DNA of 56,920 nucleotides, taken from Mycobacterium colombiense (GTDB lineage Bacteria > Actinomycetota > Actinomycetes > Mycobacteriales > Mycobacteriaceae). A model generated the notes under the pieces. It did not search any database and was not told the origin of the DNA. It worked only from the letters and a program-made list of their open reading frames with translations. Position numbers and translations under genes: made by a program. The stretch spans positions 1-56,920 of the forward strand of contig NZ_QMEU01000025.1 in NCBI RefSeq assembly GCF_003284975.1, written 5' to 3'. Positions 8,354 through 15,737 of the stretch are shown here, in pieces (position 1 is the first letter of the stretch; each line of letters opens with the position of its first letter).

Positions 8354-8381
8354 CACCAAGCATTCTTGTAGAAACCTGGTG
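8354..8381. promoter_or_regulatory. Dyad-symmetric site upstream of the dioxygenase operon
   Basis: CACCA at 8354-8358 and TGGTG at 8377-8381 flank TTCT-TGT-AGAA at 8363-8373, all centred near 8368. It lies about 100 bp before the first dioxygenase gene, in the divergent promoter region. Candidate binding site for the IclR regulator at the end of the cluster. Confidence 0.4.
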
Positions 8382-8443
8382 GTGCGGCCGCCTGGTGATT
8401 GACCGGCGCCCTCCACTGCGAGACTCTACTAAGCGGAGAACAA

Positions 8444-8458
8444 TTCTGTAGAGCAGAA
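8444..8458. promoter_or_regulatory. Inverted repeat TTCTG-TAGAG-CAGAA just before the dioxygenase start
   Basis: Perfect 5-bp arms with a 5-bp centre, 11 bp upstream of the ATG at 8470. It shares ATTCT and GTAGA with the dyad at 8363-8373, so the two may be related operator sites. CTCTAC at 8424-8429 also pairs with GTAGAG at 8448-8453. Confidence 0.4.
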
Positions 8459-8469
8459 AGAACGCCGCA

Positions 8470-9816
8470 ATGATGGACCCGTGCCCCGACTTGGTCGAGG
8501 TGTTCGAGAACGTGCGCCGGGGGATGATCCCCGCGCACATCTACAACGACTCCGAGCTGTTCGCGCTGGAGAAGCAGCGGCTGTTCGCGCGGGCGTGGAC
8601 GTTCGTGGGGCACGAATCGGAGATCCCGCAGGACGGCGACTACATGGTGCGCCGCGTGCTCGACGACTCGTTCATCATCACCCGGGGTTCGGACGGCACA
8701 GTGCGGGCCCTGTTCAATATGTGCCTGCATCGCGGGATGCAGGTCTGTCGCGCGGAGATGGGAAACGCCTCCAACTTCCGCTGCCCCTACCACGGCTGGA
8801 CCTATCGCAACGACGGCCGGCTCACCGGGTTGCCGTTTCACCGGGAGGCCTACGGCGGCGACGAGGGCTTCGCCAAAGGCCAAACTCTGTTGCCCGCACC
8901 GAATTTCGCCAGTTACAACGGCTTGCTGTTCATCAACATGGACCGAGGCGCCGAACCGCTGGAAGAGTTCCTCGGCGACTTCAGGTTCTATCTGGACTAC
9001 TACACCAGGCAAAGCGCCGGGGGCGTCGAGGTGCGCGGGCCGCAACGCTGGCGGATCAAGGCCAACTGGAAGATCGGCGCGGAGAACTTCGCGGGCGACA
9101 TGTACCACACCCCGCACACCCACGCCTCCATCGTCGACATCGGGCTGTTCCGGGAGCCCAAAGCGCAGAAGCGCAAGGACGGCGCCACCTATTGGGCCCA
9201 CCGCGGCGGCGGCACCACCTACAAACTTCCACCGGGCGGCTTCGAGGAACGGATGCGCTACGTCGGCTACCCCGACGACATGATCGGCCGGATCAAGGGC
9301 GTCTGGACACCGCAACAGCAACGGCTGGTCGGCGAGGACGGATTCATGATCTCGGCCGCCACCTGCTTTCCCAACCTCAGCTTCGTGCACAACTGGCCCA
9401 AGGTGCACGACCGGGAAGACCAGGTGCTGCCGTTCATCTCCATCCGGCTGTGGCAGCCGATCAGCGCGAACGAGACCGAGGTGTGCTCGTGGTTCGCAGT
9501 GGACTCCGCCGCTGCGCCGCACTACAAACAAGACTCGTACAAGGCGTATCTGATGTGCTTCGGATCGACCGGCATGTTCGAACAAGACGACGTGGAGAAC
9601 TGGGTGTCGCTGACCACCACCGCGGGCGGCTCGATGGCGCGACGGCTGCTGCTGAACAGCCGGATGGGTCTGCTCGCCGACGACCGCCCGGTCATCGAGG
9701 CGTTGCCGCCCAACGCATTCCACGGGCCCGGCCGCGCGCAGGTCGGCTACAACGAACACAACCAGCGAGCGTTGCTGAATATGTGGGCCGACTATCTGCA
9801 GCGGGTGCCGGCATGA
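8470..9816 (+). CDS. Rieske non-haem iron aromatic ring-hydroxylating dioxygenase, large subunit
   Basis: A 448-aa catalytic alpha subunit that would convert an aromatic ring to a cis-dihydrodiol. Rieske ligands are C85-x-H87 and C105-x2-H108 (MCLHRG and RCPYHGW). The mononuclear iron site is D210-x2-H213-x4-H218 (GDMYHTPHTH), with the third ligand expected in EQDDVENW (372-379). It heads an operon with a small subunit, an SDR and a class II aldolase-type decarboxylase, an order like phthalate 3,4-dioxygenase clusters of actinobacteria. No ferredoxin or reductase gene accompanies it. The substrate (phthalate or a related aromatic acid) is inferred from context only. Confidence 0.9.
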   Translation: MMDPCPDLVEVFENVRRGMIPAHIYNDSELFALEKQRLFARAWTFVGHESEIPQDGDYMVRRVLDDSFIITRGSDGTVRALFNMCLHRGMQVCRAEMGNASNFRCPYHGWTYRNDGRLTGLPFHREAYGGDEGFAKGQTLLPAPNFASYNGLLFINMDRGAEPLEEFLGDFRFYLDYYTRQSAGGVEVRGPQRWRIKANWKIGAENFAGDMYHTPHTHASIVDIGLFREPKAQKRKDGATYWAHRGGGTTYKLPPGGFEERMRYVGYPDDMIGRIKGVWTPQQQRLVGEDGFMISAATCFPNLSFVHNWPKVHDREDQVLPFISIRLWQPISANETEVCSWFAVDSAAAPHYKQDSYKAYLMCFGSTGMFEQDDVENWVSLTTTAGGSMARRLLLNSRMGLLADDRPVIEALPPNAFHGPGRAQVGYNEHNQRALLNMWADYLQRVPA

Positions 9817-10349
9817 CAAAGCCTTTGCCATTCAACGACATTCGTCATCTCGAGGCGCATCAGTTCCTGGTGGACGAGGCATACCTGCTCGACGCCCAGC
9901 GGTATGAGGCGTGGCTGGACACCCTGACCGAGGACGTCCGCTACGTCATGCCGGTGCGCGTCACGACCGCGCGCGGCGCCGGCTTCGACACCTCACCCGG
10001 AATGGACCATTTCGACGAGGACAAATACTCGCTGAGCCAGCGGGTCGCGCGCATGGGCACCGAGCACGCGTGGGCCGAGGACCCACCGTCGCGGCTGCGC
10101 CATTACATCACCAACGTGCGCACCTTTGAGCCCGACGACCCAGCAGACACCGCGCACCTGGTCGTCGAATCGGCCGAACTGCTGTTCCGCAGCCGGGGCG
10201 ACGTCAACGACGGCGCCCTGCTTTCCTGCGGGCGCGAGGACGTGTTGCGCTGGAGTGATGAATCCAAAAAAACACTGAAACTGGCCCGGCGCAGGATCAT
10301 CGCCGACGAGTCGGTGCTACGGATGCAGAACCTGGCGGTGTTCTTATGA
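9813..10349 (+). CDS. Aromatic ring-hydroxylating dioxygenase, small (beta) subunit
   Basis: A 178-aa structural beta subunit of the SnoaL-like fold that pairs with the preceding large subunit in an alpha3-beta3 hexamer. Family features include EAHQFLVDEAYLLDAQRYEAWL near the N-terminus, YVMPVRVT, then HYITNVRTFEP and the C-terminal LARRRIIADESVL. ATG 9813 overlaps the stop of the large subunit (ATGA), and its own stop overlaps the next gene in the same way, so the subunits are made in a coupled manner. Confidence 0.9.
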   Translation: MTKPLPFNDIRHLEAHQFLVDEAYLLDAQRYEAWLDTLTEDVRYVMPVRVTTARGAGFDTSPGMDHFDEDKYSLSQRVARMGTEHAWAEDPPSRLRHYITNVRTFEPDDPADTAHLVVESAELLFRSRGDVNDGALLSCGREDVLRWSDESKKTLKLARRRIIADESVLRMQNLAVFL

Positions 10350-10612
10350 ACGACGAGCTGCAGCGGCTGCTCGACGGCGCGGTCGGCGAAGCGATCAGCG
10401 TCGCAAACGAATTCACCGAGGTCGTGGTGCGCCGGGTTGACACCCGCAACGGGTCACGGCTGTTGATCAGCGCACCCAGATCCGGCCAGTGGATCACCCT
10501 GGACGCGCTCGAAATCGAGGCACTGACCTGGCAGAACCCCCGTACCCTGGCTGCCATGGTCGGCAATTCCCATGCGCCACTGTTGCCCGACGACGGTGAA
10601 CCCCGGCCGTGA
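10346..10612 (+). CDS. 88-aa protein embedded in the dioxygenase operon, function unknown
   Basis: A small soluble protein between the dioxygenase beta subunit and the SDR, overlapping both by 4 nt (ATGA and GTGA). That places it firmly inside the operon and supports it as a real gene. Residues about 1-60 look like a compact beta-rich fold (EFTEVVVRRVDTRNGSRLLI, then WITLDALEIEAL). There are no Cys residues, so it is not a ferredoxin. Possible roles are an assembly factor, a small accessory subunit or a regulator of the oxygenase. I do not recognise the family. Confidence 0.75.
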   Translation: MNDELQRLLDGAVGEAISVANEFTEVVVRRVDTRNGSRLLISAPRSGQWITLDALEIEALTWQNPRTLAAMVGNSHAPLLPDDGEPRP

Positions 10613-11412
10613 CCGGCTGGCTGGAAGGCAAAAACGCCCTGGTCGTGGGCGCAGGTTCCGGCATCGGACGGGCCGTGGTGGCGGCCTTCGGCGCCGAGGG
10701 TGCGAATGTTGCCGTGCTGGAACGTGATCCATACAAGTGCGACGCGCTGCGCCAGCAGTTGCCGCAGGTGCCGGTGATCGAGGGCGACGCCACCACCCGC
10801 GAGGCCAACGACCGGGCCGTCGCCGCCGCGGTGGATACCTTCGGCGGGCTGGACACCCTGGTCAACTGCGTCGGGGTGTTCGACTTCTACCGGGGCGTGG
10901 GCGACATCGAGGCCGACGCGCTTGCCGAGGCGTTCGACGAGATGTTTCGCACCAATGTGCTCAGCCATCTGCAGTCGGTCAAGGCGGCCATCCCGGCCCT
11001 GCAGGCCACTGGGGGTGCAGCGGGGTCCTCGATCGTGCTGACCGAGTCCGCGTCGTCGTTCTACCCCGGGCGCGGCGGCGTGCTCTACGTGTCGTCGAAA
11101 TTCGCTGTGCGCGGCTTGGTTTCGGCGCTGGCCCACGAACTGGCCCCCCAGATCCGGGTCAACGGGGTGGCACCCGGCGGCACGCTCAACACCGACCTGC
11201 GCGGCCTGTCCAGCCTGGGCCTCGACGCCACCCGACTGGACGACAGCCCGGACCGGGCGAGCGACATCGCCGCGCGCACTCCCCTGCGCGTCGCGCTCAC
11301 CGGCGAGGACCACGCGTGGAGTTACGTGTTCCTGGCCTCCGAACGGTCCCGCGGGATCACCGGCGAAACCGTGCGACCCGACGGCGGATTCGGGCTGGGC
11401 GCACCGCGATGA
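10609..11412 (+). CDS. cis-Dihydrodiol dehydrogenase-type short-chain dehydrogenase
   Basis: A 267-aa SDR of the BphB-like group that would rearomatise the cis-dihydrodiol made by the dioxygenase to a catechol, using NAD+. It has the nucleotide-binding GAGSGIGRAVV near residue 15, NCVG in place of NNAG, and the catalytic YVSSK motif with a Ser in TESASSF before it. GTG 10609 overlaps the previous stop (GTGA), and the gene overlaps the next by ATGA. Context suggests a carboxylated dihydrodiol as substrate. Confidence 0.85.
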   Translation: MTGWLEGKNALVVGAGSGIGRAVVAAFGAEGANVAVLERDPYKCDALRQQLPQVPVIEGDATTREANDRAVAAAVDTFGGLDTLVNCVGVFDFYRGVGDIEADALAEAFDEMFRTNVLSHLQSVKAAIPALQATGGAAGSSIVLTESASSFYPGRGGVLYVSSKFAVRGLVSALAHELAPQIRVNGVAPGGTLNTDLRGLSSLGLDATRLDDSPDRASDIAARTPLRVALTGEDHAWSYVFLASERSRGITGETVRPDGGFGLGAPR

Positions 11413-12140
11413 CGGACCTGGACCAGCACCGCGCCGTGGTGGCGCAGGGCTGCCGCGTCGCCGCGGCCCGCGGCCTGGTCGACGGCGTCCTCGGCCACCT
11501 GAGCCTGCGAATCGACGACGAGCACCTGCTGGTGCGCTGCCGAAGCGATGCCGACACCGGGGTGGCGTTCACCCGGCCCGGCGACATCCGGCTCATCAGA
11601 TTCGACGGAACCGCGGGCGCCCCAGGCGAACTCGACGGCTACCGCGTCCCCAACGAATTGCCGATCCACGTCGAGACGATGCTCGCCGATCCGGGGCACG
11701 CCGCCGTCGCGCACCTGCACCCACCCGACGTGGTCGCCGCCGACATGGCCGGCATCACGATCCGGCCCATCTACGGCGCCTACGACATTCCCGGCGCCCG
11801 GCTGGCCCGCGGCGGCGTCCCCGTCTACGAACGCGCGGTGCTGATCCGGAATTCGCGCCTGGGCAAGGAGATGGTGGCGGCGATGCGCGGGCGTCCGGTG
11901 GTGATCTGCCGGGGACACGGAATCACCAGCGCCGCCGCCACGGTGGCGCAGGCGGTGCTGCAGGCCATCAGCCTCGACGCGCTGGCCCGGATGTCGTTGC
12001 GGGTGCGCGCGGCCGGGGGCACGCTGCGCGACATCGATGACGCGGACTGGGATGACCTGCCGGACTTGGGATCCGGGTTCACCGCCGAAGCGGCCTGGCG
12101 GCACGAAGTGGCACGCCTGGGCGATCAACAGCCGAGCTGA
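11409..12140 (+). CDS. Class II aldolase/adducin-family decarboxylase, putative dihydroxyphthalate-type
   Basis: A 243-aa class II aldolase-fold enzyme. Metal ligands H102, H104 (VAHLHPP) and H170 (CRGHG) and the general acid/base E83 (PNELPIH) are visible. In actinobacterial phthalate and cumate pathways this fold provides the metal-dependent decarboxylase acting after the dihydrodiol dehydrogenase, for example 3,4-dihydroxyphthalate to protocatechuate. That step would feed pcaHGB nearby, which is why I prefer it. A sugar-phosphate aldolase is less likely in this operon. Its end overlaps the convergent IclR gene by 16 bp. Confidence 0.8.
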   Translation: MTDLDQHRAVVAQGCRVAAARGLVDGVLGHLSLRIDDEHLLVRCRSDADTGVAFTRPGDIRLIRFDGTAGAPGELDGYRVPNELPIHVETMLADPGHAAVAHLHPPDVVAADMAGITIRPIYGAYDIPGARLARGGVPVYERAVLIRNSRLGKEMVAAMRGRPVVICRGHGITSAAATVAQAVLQAISLDALARMSLRVRAAGGTLRDIDDADWDDLPDLGSGFTAEAAWRHEVARLGDQQPS

Positions 12141-12943
12141 TCGCCGATCTCCTTGGCGGCCGCCACAAGTGCGGCGGCCACCGCCGGATACCGGGCGGCG
12201 TCCAGCCGGTTTTGCGGGGCCGCGGCGTTGAGCGCGAGCCGCAGCCCCGGCGCGCGGGTCGGGATGGGCACGGCGACCGAGGCGACGCCTTCCTCGCTCT
12301 CTTCGGAGTTGGTGGCGTAACCGCGCTCGCGGATCCCGGCGAGCTCGGCTTCCAACTCGGTGCGGCTGCCGATCGAATGCGAGGTGATGCGCTGAAGCTG
12401 CTCGCCCGGCAACAACGCACGCAACTCCGGTGACGACAACTGGGCCAGCATGACCTTGCCCGTCGACGTGCAATGGGCCGGCATGGCCCGGCCCAGCCGC
12501 GACGCGACCCGGACCGCGGCCGGCCCCTCGACCGCGGCGACGAATCGCACGCCGGCCCCGTCCAGCATTCCGACGTGCACGGTCTCGCGTAGCTGTTCGG
12601 ACAGGCTGCGCATGACGGGCGCGGCGGATCGGGCGATGTCGATGCGACCGAAGATCGCGAACGCCACCCCGGTCAACGACGGGCCGGGCAGGTACGCCTT
12701 GGACACCGGGTCTTGCCGGACGAACCCGCGATAGGCCAGCATCGCCAGCAACCGATGCGCGGTCGACGACGCCACACCCAGATACCGGGTCGCCTCGCTC
12801 AACCGGATCTGGGGCCGCTCGCCCAACAGCAGCAACAGCTTGAGCGCGTTGTCCACCGACTCGATCGGGTACTGCGGCGCAAGCGAATCGGCGATCGGCG
12901 TCGCCGCGGCGTCCTTCGCGCCCGGCGCACGCTTGAGTGGCAT
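12125..12943 (-). CDS. IclR-family transcriptional regulator
   Basis: A 272-aa regulator with the IclR layout: N-terminal winged helix (residues about 25-90, with RLSEATRYLGVASSTAHRLL) and a C-terminal effector domain (GDxG-like core around HVGMLDGAGVRFVAAV, CTSTGKVMLAQ, and EGVASVAVPI). IclR proteins commonly control aromatic-acid catabolism, and phthalate clusters of actinobacteria carry one. It converges on the decarboxylase gene at the end of the operon, so it is the likely regulator of the dioxygenase promoter about 4 kb away. Confidence 0.88.
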   Translation of the reverse strand: MPLKRAPGAKDAAATPIADSLAPQYPIESVDNALKLLLLLGERPQIRLSEATRYLGVASSTAHRLLAMLAYRGFVRQDPVSKAYLPGPSLTGVAFAIFGRIDIARSAAPVMRSLSEQLRETVHVGMLDGAGVRFVAAVEGPAAVRVASRLGRAMPAHCTSTGKVMLAQLSSPELRALLPGEQLQRITSHSIGSRTELEAELAGIRERGYATNSEESEEGVASVAVPIPTRAPGLRLALNAAAPQNRLDAARYPAVAAALVAAAKEIGDQLGC

Positions 12944-12962
12944 GGGTCCACGGTAACCAGTT

Positions 12963-13835
12963 ATGGGCGCTGATTCGGGTTATTCTCGGCTCGTGAGCGG
13001 GGCTGTTCGCGCCGGATACCACCGTTACGTCGCCATCGGTGACAGCCAGACCGAGGGCCTGTGGGACGGTGACGACACCGTCGGCCTGCTCGGATTCGCC
13101 GACCGCCTCGCCGTGCGGGTCGACTCCCTCTATCCCGGCCTGCAATACGCCAACCTGGCCATCCGCGGTAAGCGGATCAACCACGTGCTCACCGAGCAGC
13201 TTCCACAGGCGCTGGCGATGCGCCCGGACCTGATCACCGTGTGCGCCGGGATGAACGACGTCATCCAACCCGGGCGATCGTTCGGCCCCGCCCTGGCCGA
13301 CCTCGAACACGTCTACGCCGCGCTGGCCGAATCGGGGGCGACGGTGGTGACGACGACCTTCCCGAACGTCGCCCAGTTCCTGCCGCTGGGGCGGCTGGTG
13401 GCCGGGCGGCTCGCCCGCATCAACGCGGCGATCACCGCGGCCGCCCACCGCTACGGGTTCGCGCTCGTCGACCTGTACAGCGCGCCCTCGATGCGCGAGC
13501 TGGACACCTGGGCCATCGACCGGGTGCACGCCTCGACCAGGGGCCACATCCTGTTCGCCGATGCGGCCGCCGAAGCGCTCAATTTGCCTGACAGCAACCA
13601 TGATTGGGCGCTCGGCTGCCGCAATCCCACCCAGCGTTCCGTTGCGGCCGGCACGTACGAACAGTGGCGCTGGACGCGGGAGAGTTTCGTTCCGTGGATC
13701 TGGCGGCGGCTGCGCGGCCTCTCGTCGTACGACGGGCGCGAACCCAAGCGTCCGCGCCTGGCGGGGCTGGACACCCCGAGCGAGTTCGACCGCGCACCTC
13801 ACGCCGCGGTTCCGCGGTCGGTCAGGCATTCTTGA
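12963..13835 (+). CDS. SGNH/GDSL-family esterase or lipase
   Basis: A 290-aa SGNH hydrolase with all catalytic blocks: nucleophile Ser28 in GDSQTEG, Asn98 in GMND, and Asp186/His189 in DRVH. No signal peptide is apparent, so it is probably cytoplasmic. The C-terminal 80 residues are basic and proline-rich. ATG 12963 gives the stated frame; a GTG at 12993 (VSGAVRAGYHRY) is an equally plausible start because neither has a clear ribosome site. It is divergent from the IclR gene and only 3 bp before dedA, so the two may be co-transcribed. The substrate is unknown. Confidence 0.82.
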   Translation: MGADSGYSRLVSGAVRAGYHRYVAIGDSQTEGLWDGDDTVGLLGFADRLAVRVDSLYPGLQYANLAIRGKRINHVLTEQLPQALAMRPDLITVCAGMNDVIQPGRSFGPALADLEHVYAALAESGATVVTTTFPNVAQFLPLGRLVAGRLARINAAITAAAHRYGFALVDLYSAPSMRELDTWAIDRVHASTRGHILFADAAAEALNLPDSNHDWALGCRNPTQRSVAAGTYEQWRWTRESFVPWIWRRLRGLSSYDGREPKRPRLAGLDTPSEFDRAPHAAVPRSVRHS

Positions 13836-13838
13836 CGC

Positions 13839-14504
13839 ATGAATCTCGAGCCCCTGCTGCACTCGATTCCGCCGCTCGCGGTCTACCTGGTGGTCGGCGG
13901 CGTCGTCGGGATCGAGAGCCTGGGCATCCCGCTGCCGGGTGAGATCGTGCTGGTCACCGCGGCGCTGATGTCGTCGCACCACGACCTGGCCGTCAATCCG
14001 CTCGGGGTCGGCATCGCCGCGGTGATCGGCGCGGTGATCGGCGATTCGATCGGCTACGCGATCGGGCGCCGGTTCGGCATGCCGCTTTTCGACCGGCTCG
14101 GGCGGCGGTTCCCCAAACACTTCGGTCCCGGACACGTCGCGCTGGCCGAAAAGCTGTTCAACCGCTGGGGTGTTCGCGCCGTCTTCCTGGGCCGCTTCAT
14201 CGCGCTGCTGCGGATCTTGGCCGGGCCGCTCGCCGGTGCGCTGAAGATGCACTACCCCCGATTCCTGGCGGCCAACGTCTCGGGCGCCATCTGCTGGGCG
14301 GGCGGCACCACCGCACTGGTGTACTTCGCCGGAATCGCCGCCGAACGCTGGCTGGAGCGGTTCTCGTGGATCGGGCTGGTGATCGCTGTCGTCGCCGGGC
14401 TCACAGCCGCAATCCTGTTGCGGGAACGCACATCTCGGATGATCGCCGAACTGGAGGCCGAACACTACCGCAAGGCCGGCACCGCCGCGCCGGACAGCGT
14501 CTGA
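13839..14504 (+). CDS. dedA: DedA-family membrane protein (Rv2637-like)
   Basis: A 221-aa integral membrane protein of the DedA/VTT family, close to M. tuberculosis Rv2637 in length and in motifs as I recall them. It carries GIESLGIPLPGE near the N-terminus, the re-entrant-loop region with GDSIGYAIGRRFG, and the characteristic GRFIALLR-xxxGPLAG stretch. DedA proteins are linked to phospholipid scrambling and membrane potential. It ends next to the convergent TetR gene. Confidence 0.92.
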   Translation: MNLEPLLHSIPPLAVYLVVGGVVGIESLGIPLPGEIVLVTAALMSSHHDLAVNPLGVGIAAVIGAVIGDSIGYAIGRRFGMPLFDRLGRRFPKHFGPGHVALAEKLFNRWGVRAVFLGRFIALLRILAGPLAGALKMHYPRFLAANVSGAICWAGGTTALVYFAGIAAERWLERFSWIGLVIAVVAGLTAAILLRERTSRMIAELEAEHYRKAGTAAPDSV

Positions 14505-15122
14505 CTACACGGCCTCGCCGGTGTCGGCCACCAGCGGCGGCCGGTGTTCGTCGATCAACGTGCGGGCCATCTTGCGGGCGCGCAGCGCGGCGCCGAGATC
14601 CCCGACGGCGGCCAGGATGATGGCGCCCTTCATCAGGATGTGCCACGACGAGGCGAAGTCCTCGACGTCGGTCAACCCCGCCGCCACGGCGCGGCGACGC
14701 ACGATGTCGCGGACGTGCTCGATGTGGCCGATGCACGCCTGTCCGATCGGATGCTCGGGCCCCAGCTCCAGCAGGACGTTGATGAACGAGCAGCCCTCGT
14801 ACCGGTCGCGCAGCTGGAACCAATCGTGCATGACGTCGAAAATCGCCAGCAACTGCTCCTCGGGGGCGTCGCCGCGCTGCCGCGACTGCTCCTCGATCAA
14901 ACCGTGGGTCCAGAGCTCCTCGCGACGCTGCAGCACCGCCAGTACCAGGTCATTCTTGGTCGCGAAGTGGCGGTACAGCGTCGCCCTGGCGACACCGGCC
15001 CGCCCGATCACCTCATCGGTACCGACCGCGCGGATGCCACGCCGGCTGAACAGGTCATATGCCGCGGTCAGAACGCGTTCGCGGGGTGACGCGGCGGGGT
15101 TTCCGGCATCGGGAGTTGTCAT
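14505..15122 (-). CDS. TetR-family transcriptional regulator
   Basis: A 205-aa TetR-type repressor. The N-terminal helix-turn-helix (residues about 13-60) includes VGTDEVIGRAGVARATLYRHF. The C-terminal ligand domain contains a Cys (EGCSF) and is TetR_C-like. It is divergent from the STAS gene, with a perfect AGACAG/CTGTCT inverted repeat 36 bp upstream of its start, which suggests autoregulation and possible control of the STAS gene. The effector is unknown. Confidence 0.85.
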   Translation of the reverse strand: MTTPDAGNPAASPRERVLTAAYDLFSRRGIRAVGTDEVIGRAGVARATLYRHFATKNDLVLAVLQRREELWTHGLIEEQSRQRGDAPEEQLLAIFDVMHDWFQLRDRYEGCSFINVLLELGPEHPIGQACIGHIEHVRDIVRRRAVAAGLTDVEDFASSWHILMKGAIILAAVGDLGAALRARKMARTLIDEHRPPLVADTGEAV

Positions 15123-15157
15123 ACCAGGCCTTACCGTACTCTTAGGCCCCTGCAGGT

Positions 15158-15175
15158 AGACAGACCGCCCTGTCT
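15158..15175. promoter_or_regulatory. TetR-type operator candidate AGACAGACCGCCCTGTCT
   Basis: Perfect 6-bp arms AGACAG and CTGTCT around a 6-bp centre, between the TetR gene (start 15122) and the STAS gene (start 15278). The position suits repression of either divergent promoter. Confidence 0.6.
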
Positions 15176-15207
15176 CGTTATAGAAATGAGATTCGCATCA
15201 ACGAACA

Positions 15208-15222
15208 GTCTGTCTTCAGACA
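15208..15222. promoter_or_regulatory. Second hairpin/operator-like site in the STAS gene leader
   Basis: GTCTG-TCTT-CAGAC at 15208-15221, overlapping TGTCT-TC-AGACA at 15211-15222. It shares the GTCTGTCT half-site with the 15158 palindrome and could be a second TetR site or a leader hairpin. Confidence 0.4.
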
Positions 15223-15277
15223 TTAGGACGGGCATCCATCGAGGCGTCTGCGGCGCCTGTCGATCAGGGGGTCCATC

Positions 15278-15715
15278 ATGAATTCCGTCATTGTCGAGGC
15301 GATGCAGACCACTCATCTGACGCTGAGCACAAAGCTTGTCTACGAACTCGGCGACCCCAACAGCACGCTTCGGGCTACGGCGGATCGCAGCGGCCCGTCG
15401 GTGGTGATCTACGCCGGGGGCGAGGTCGACGCCTGCAACGAGCACACCTGGCGCCACCTGGTGCAAGAGGCCGCCAGCGGCGTCACCGCGCCAGGCCCCT
15501 TCGTGGTGGACGTCACCGGGCTCGACTTCATGGGCTGCTGCGCGTTCGAAGTCCTCGCCGATGAGGCGAAACGCTGCCAGGACCGCGGCATCGACCTACG
15601 CCTGGTCAGCTGCGAGCCGCTCGTCGCCCGCATCGTCGACGCGTGCGGCCTGTCCGGCGTGCTGCCCATCTACCCGACCGTCGACTCCGCGCTGTCCGCG
15701 GCTGACCGCTGGTAA
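15278..15715 (+). CDS. STAS-domain protein, anti-sigma factor antagonist-like (Rv2638-like)
   Basis: A 145-aa STAS-fold protein; residues about 35-140 match the anti-anti-sigma core (VVIYAGGEVDACN, then VVDVTGLDFMGCCAFEVLADEA). The Ser/Thr normally phosphorylated after the LDF-G motif is replaced by Cys87-Cys88, and further Cys lie at 53, 100, 112 and 123. It may therefore be redox-controlled rather than kinase-controlled. ATG 15278 is used; ATG 15302 is an alternative. It is followed by the YbdK-type ligase after 22 bp and is probably co-transcribed with it. Confidence 0.82.
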   Translation: MNSVIVEAMQTTHLTLSTKLVYELGDPNSTLRATADRSGPSVVIYAGGEVDACNEHTWRHLVQEAASGVTAPGPFVVDVTGLDFMGCCAFEVLADEAKRCQDRGIDLRLVSCEPLVARIVDACGLSGVLPIYPTVDSALSAADRW

Positions 15716-15737
15716 ACGCCGGGCCGTAATCGGCTCA

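Noticed and set aside
8230..9831. 533-codon minus-strand frame opposite the dioxygenase gene
   Set aside because: The plus-strand dioxygenase has intact Rieske and iron motifs; the opposite frame has none.
11322..14465. Very long minus-strand open frame of over 1000 codons
   Set aside because: It runs antisense through the SDR, aldolase, IclR, SGNH and DedA genes, which have clear family motifs; high GC creates such shadow frames.
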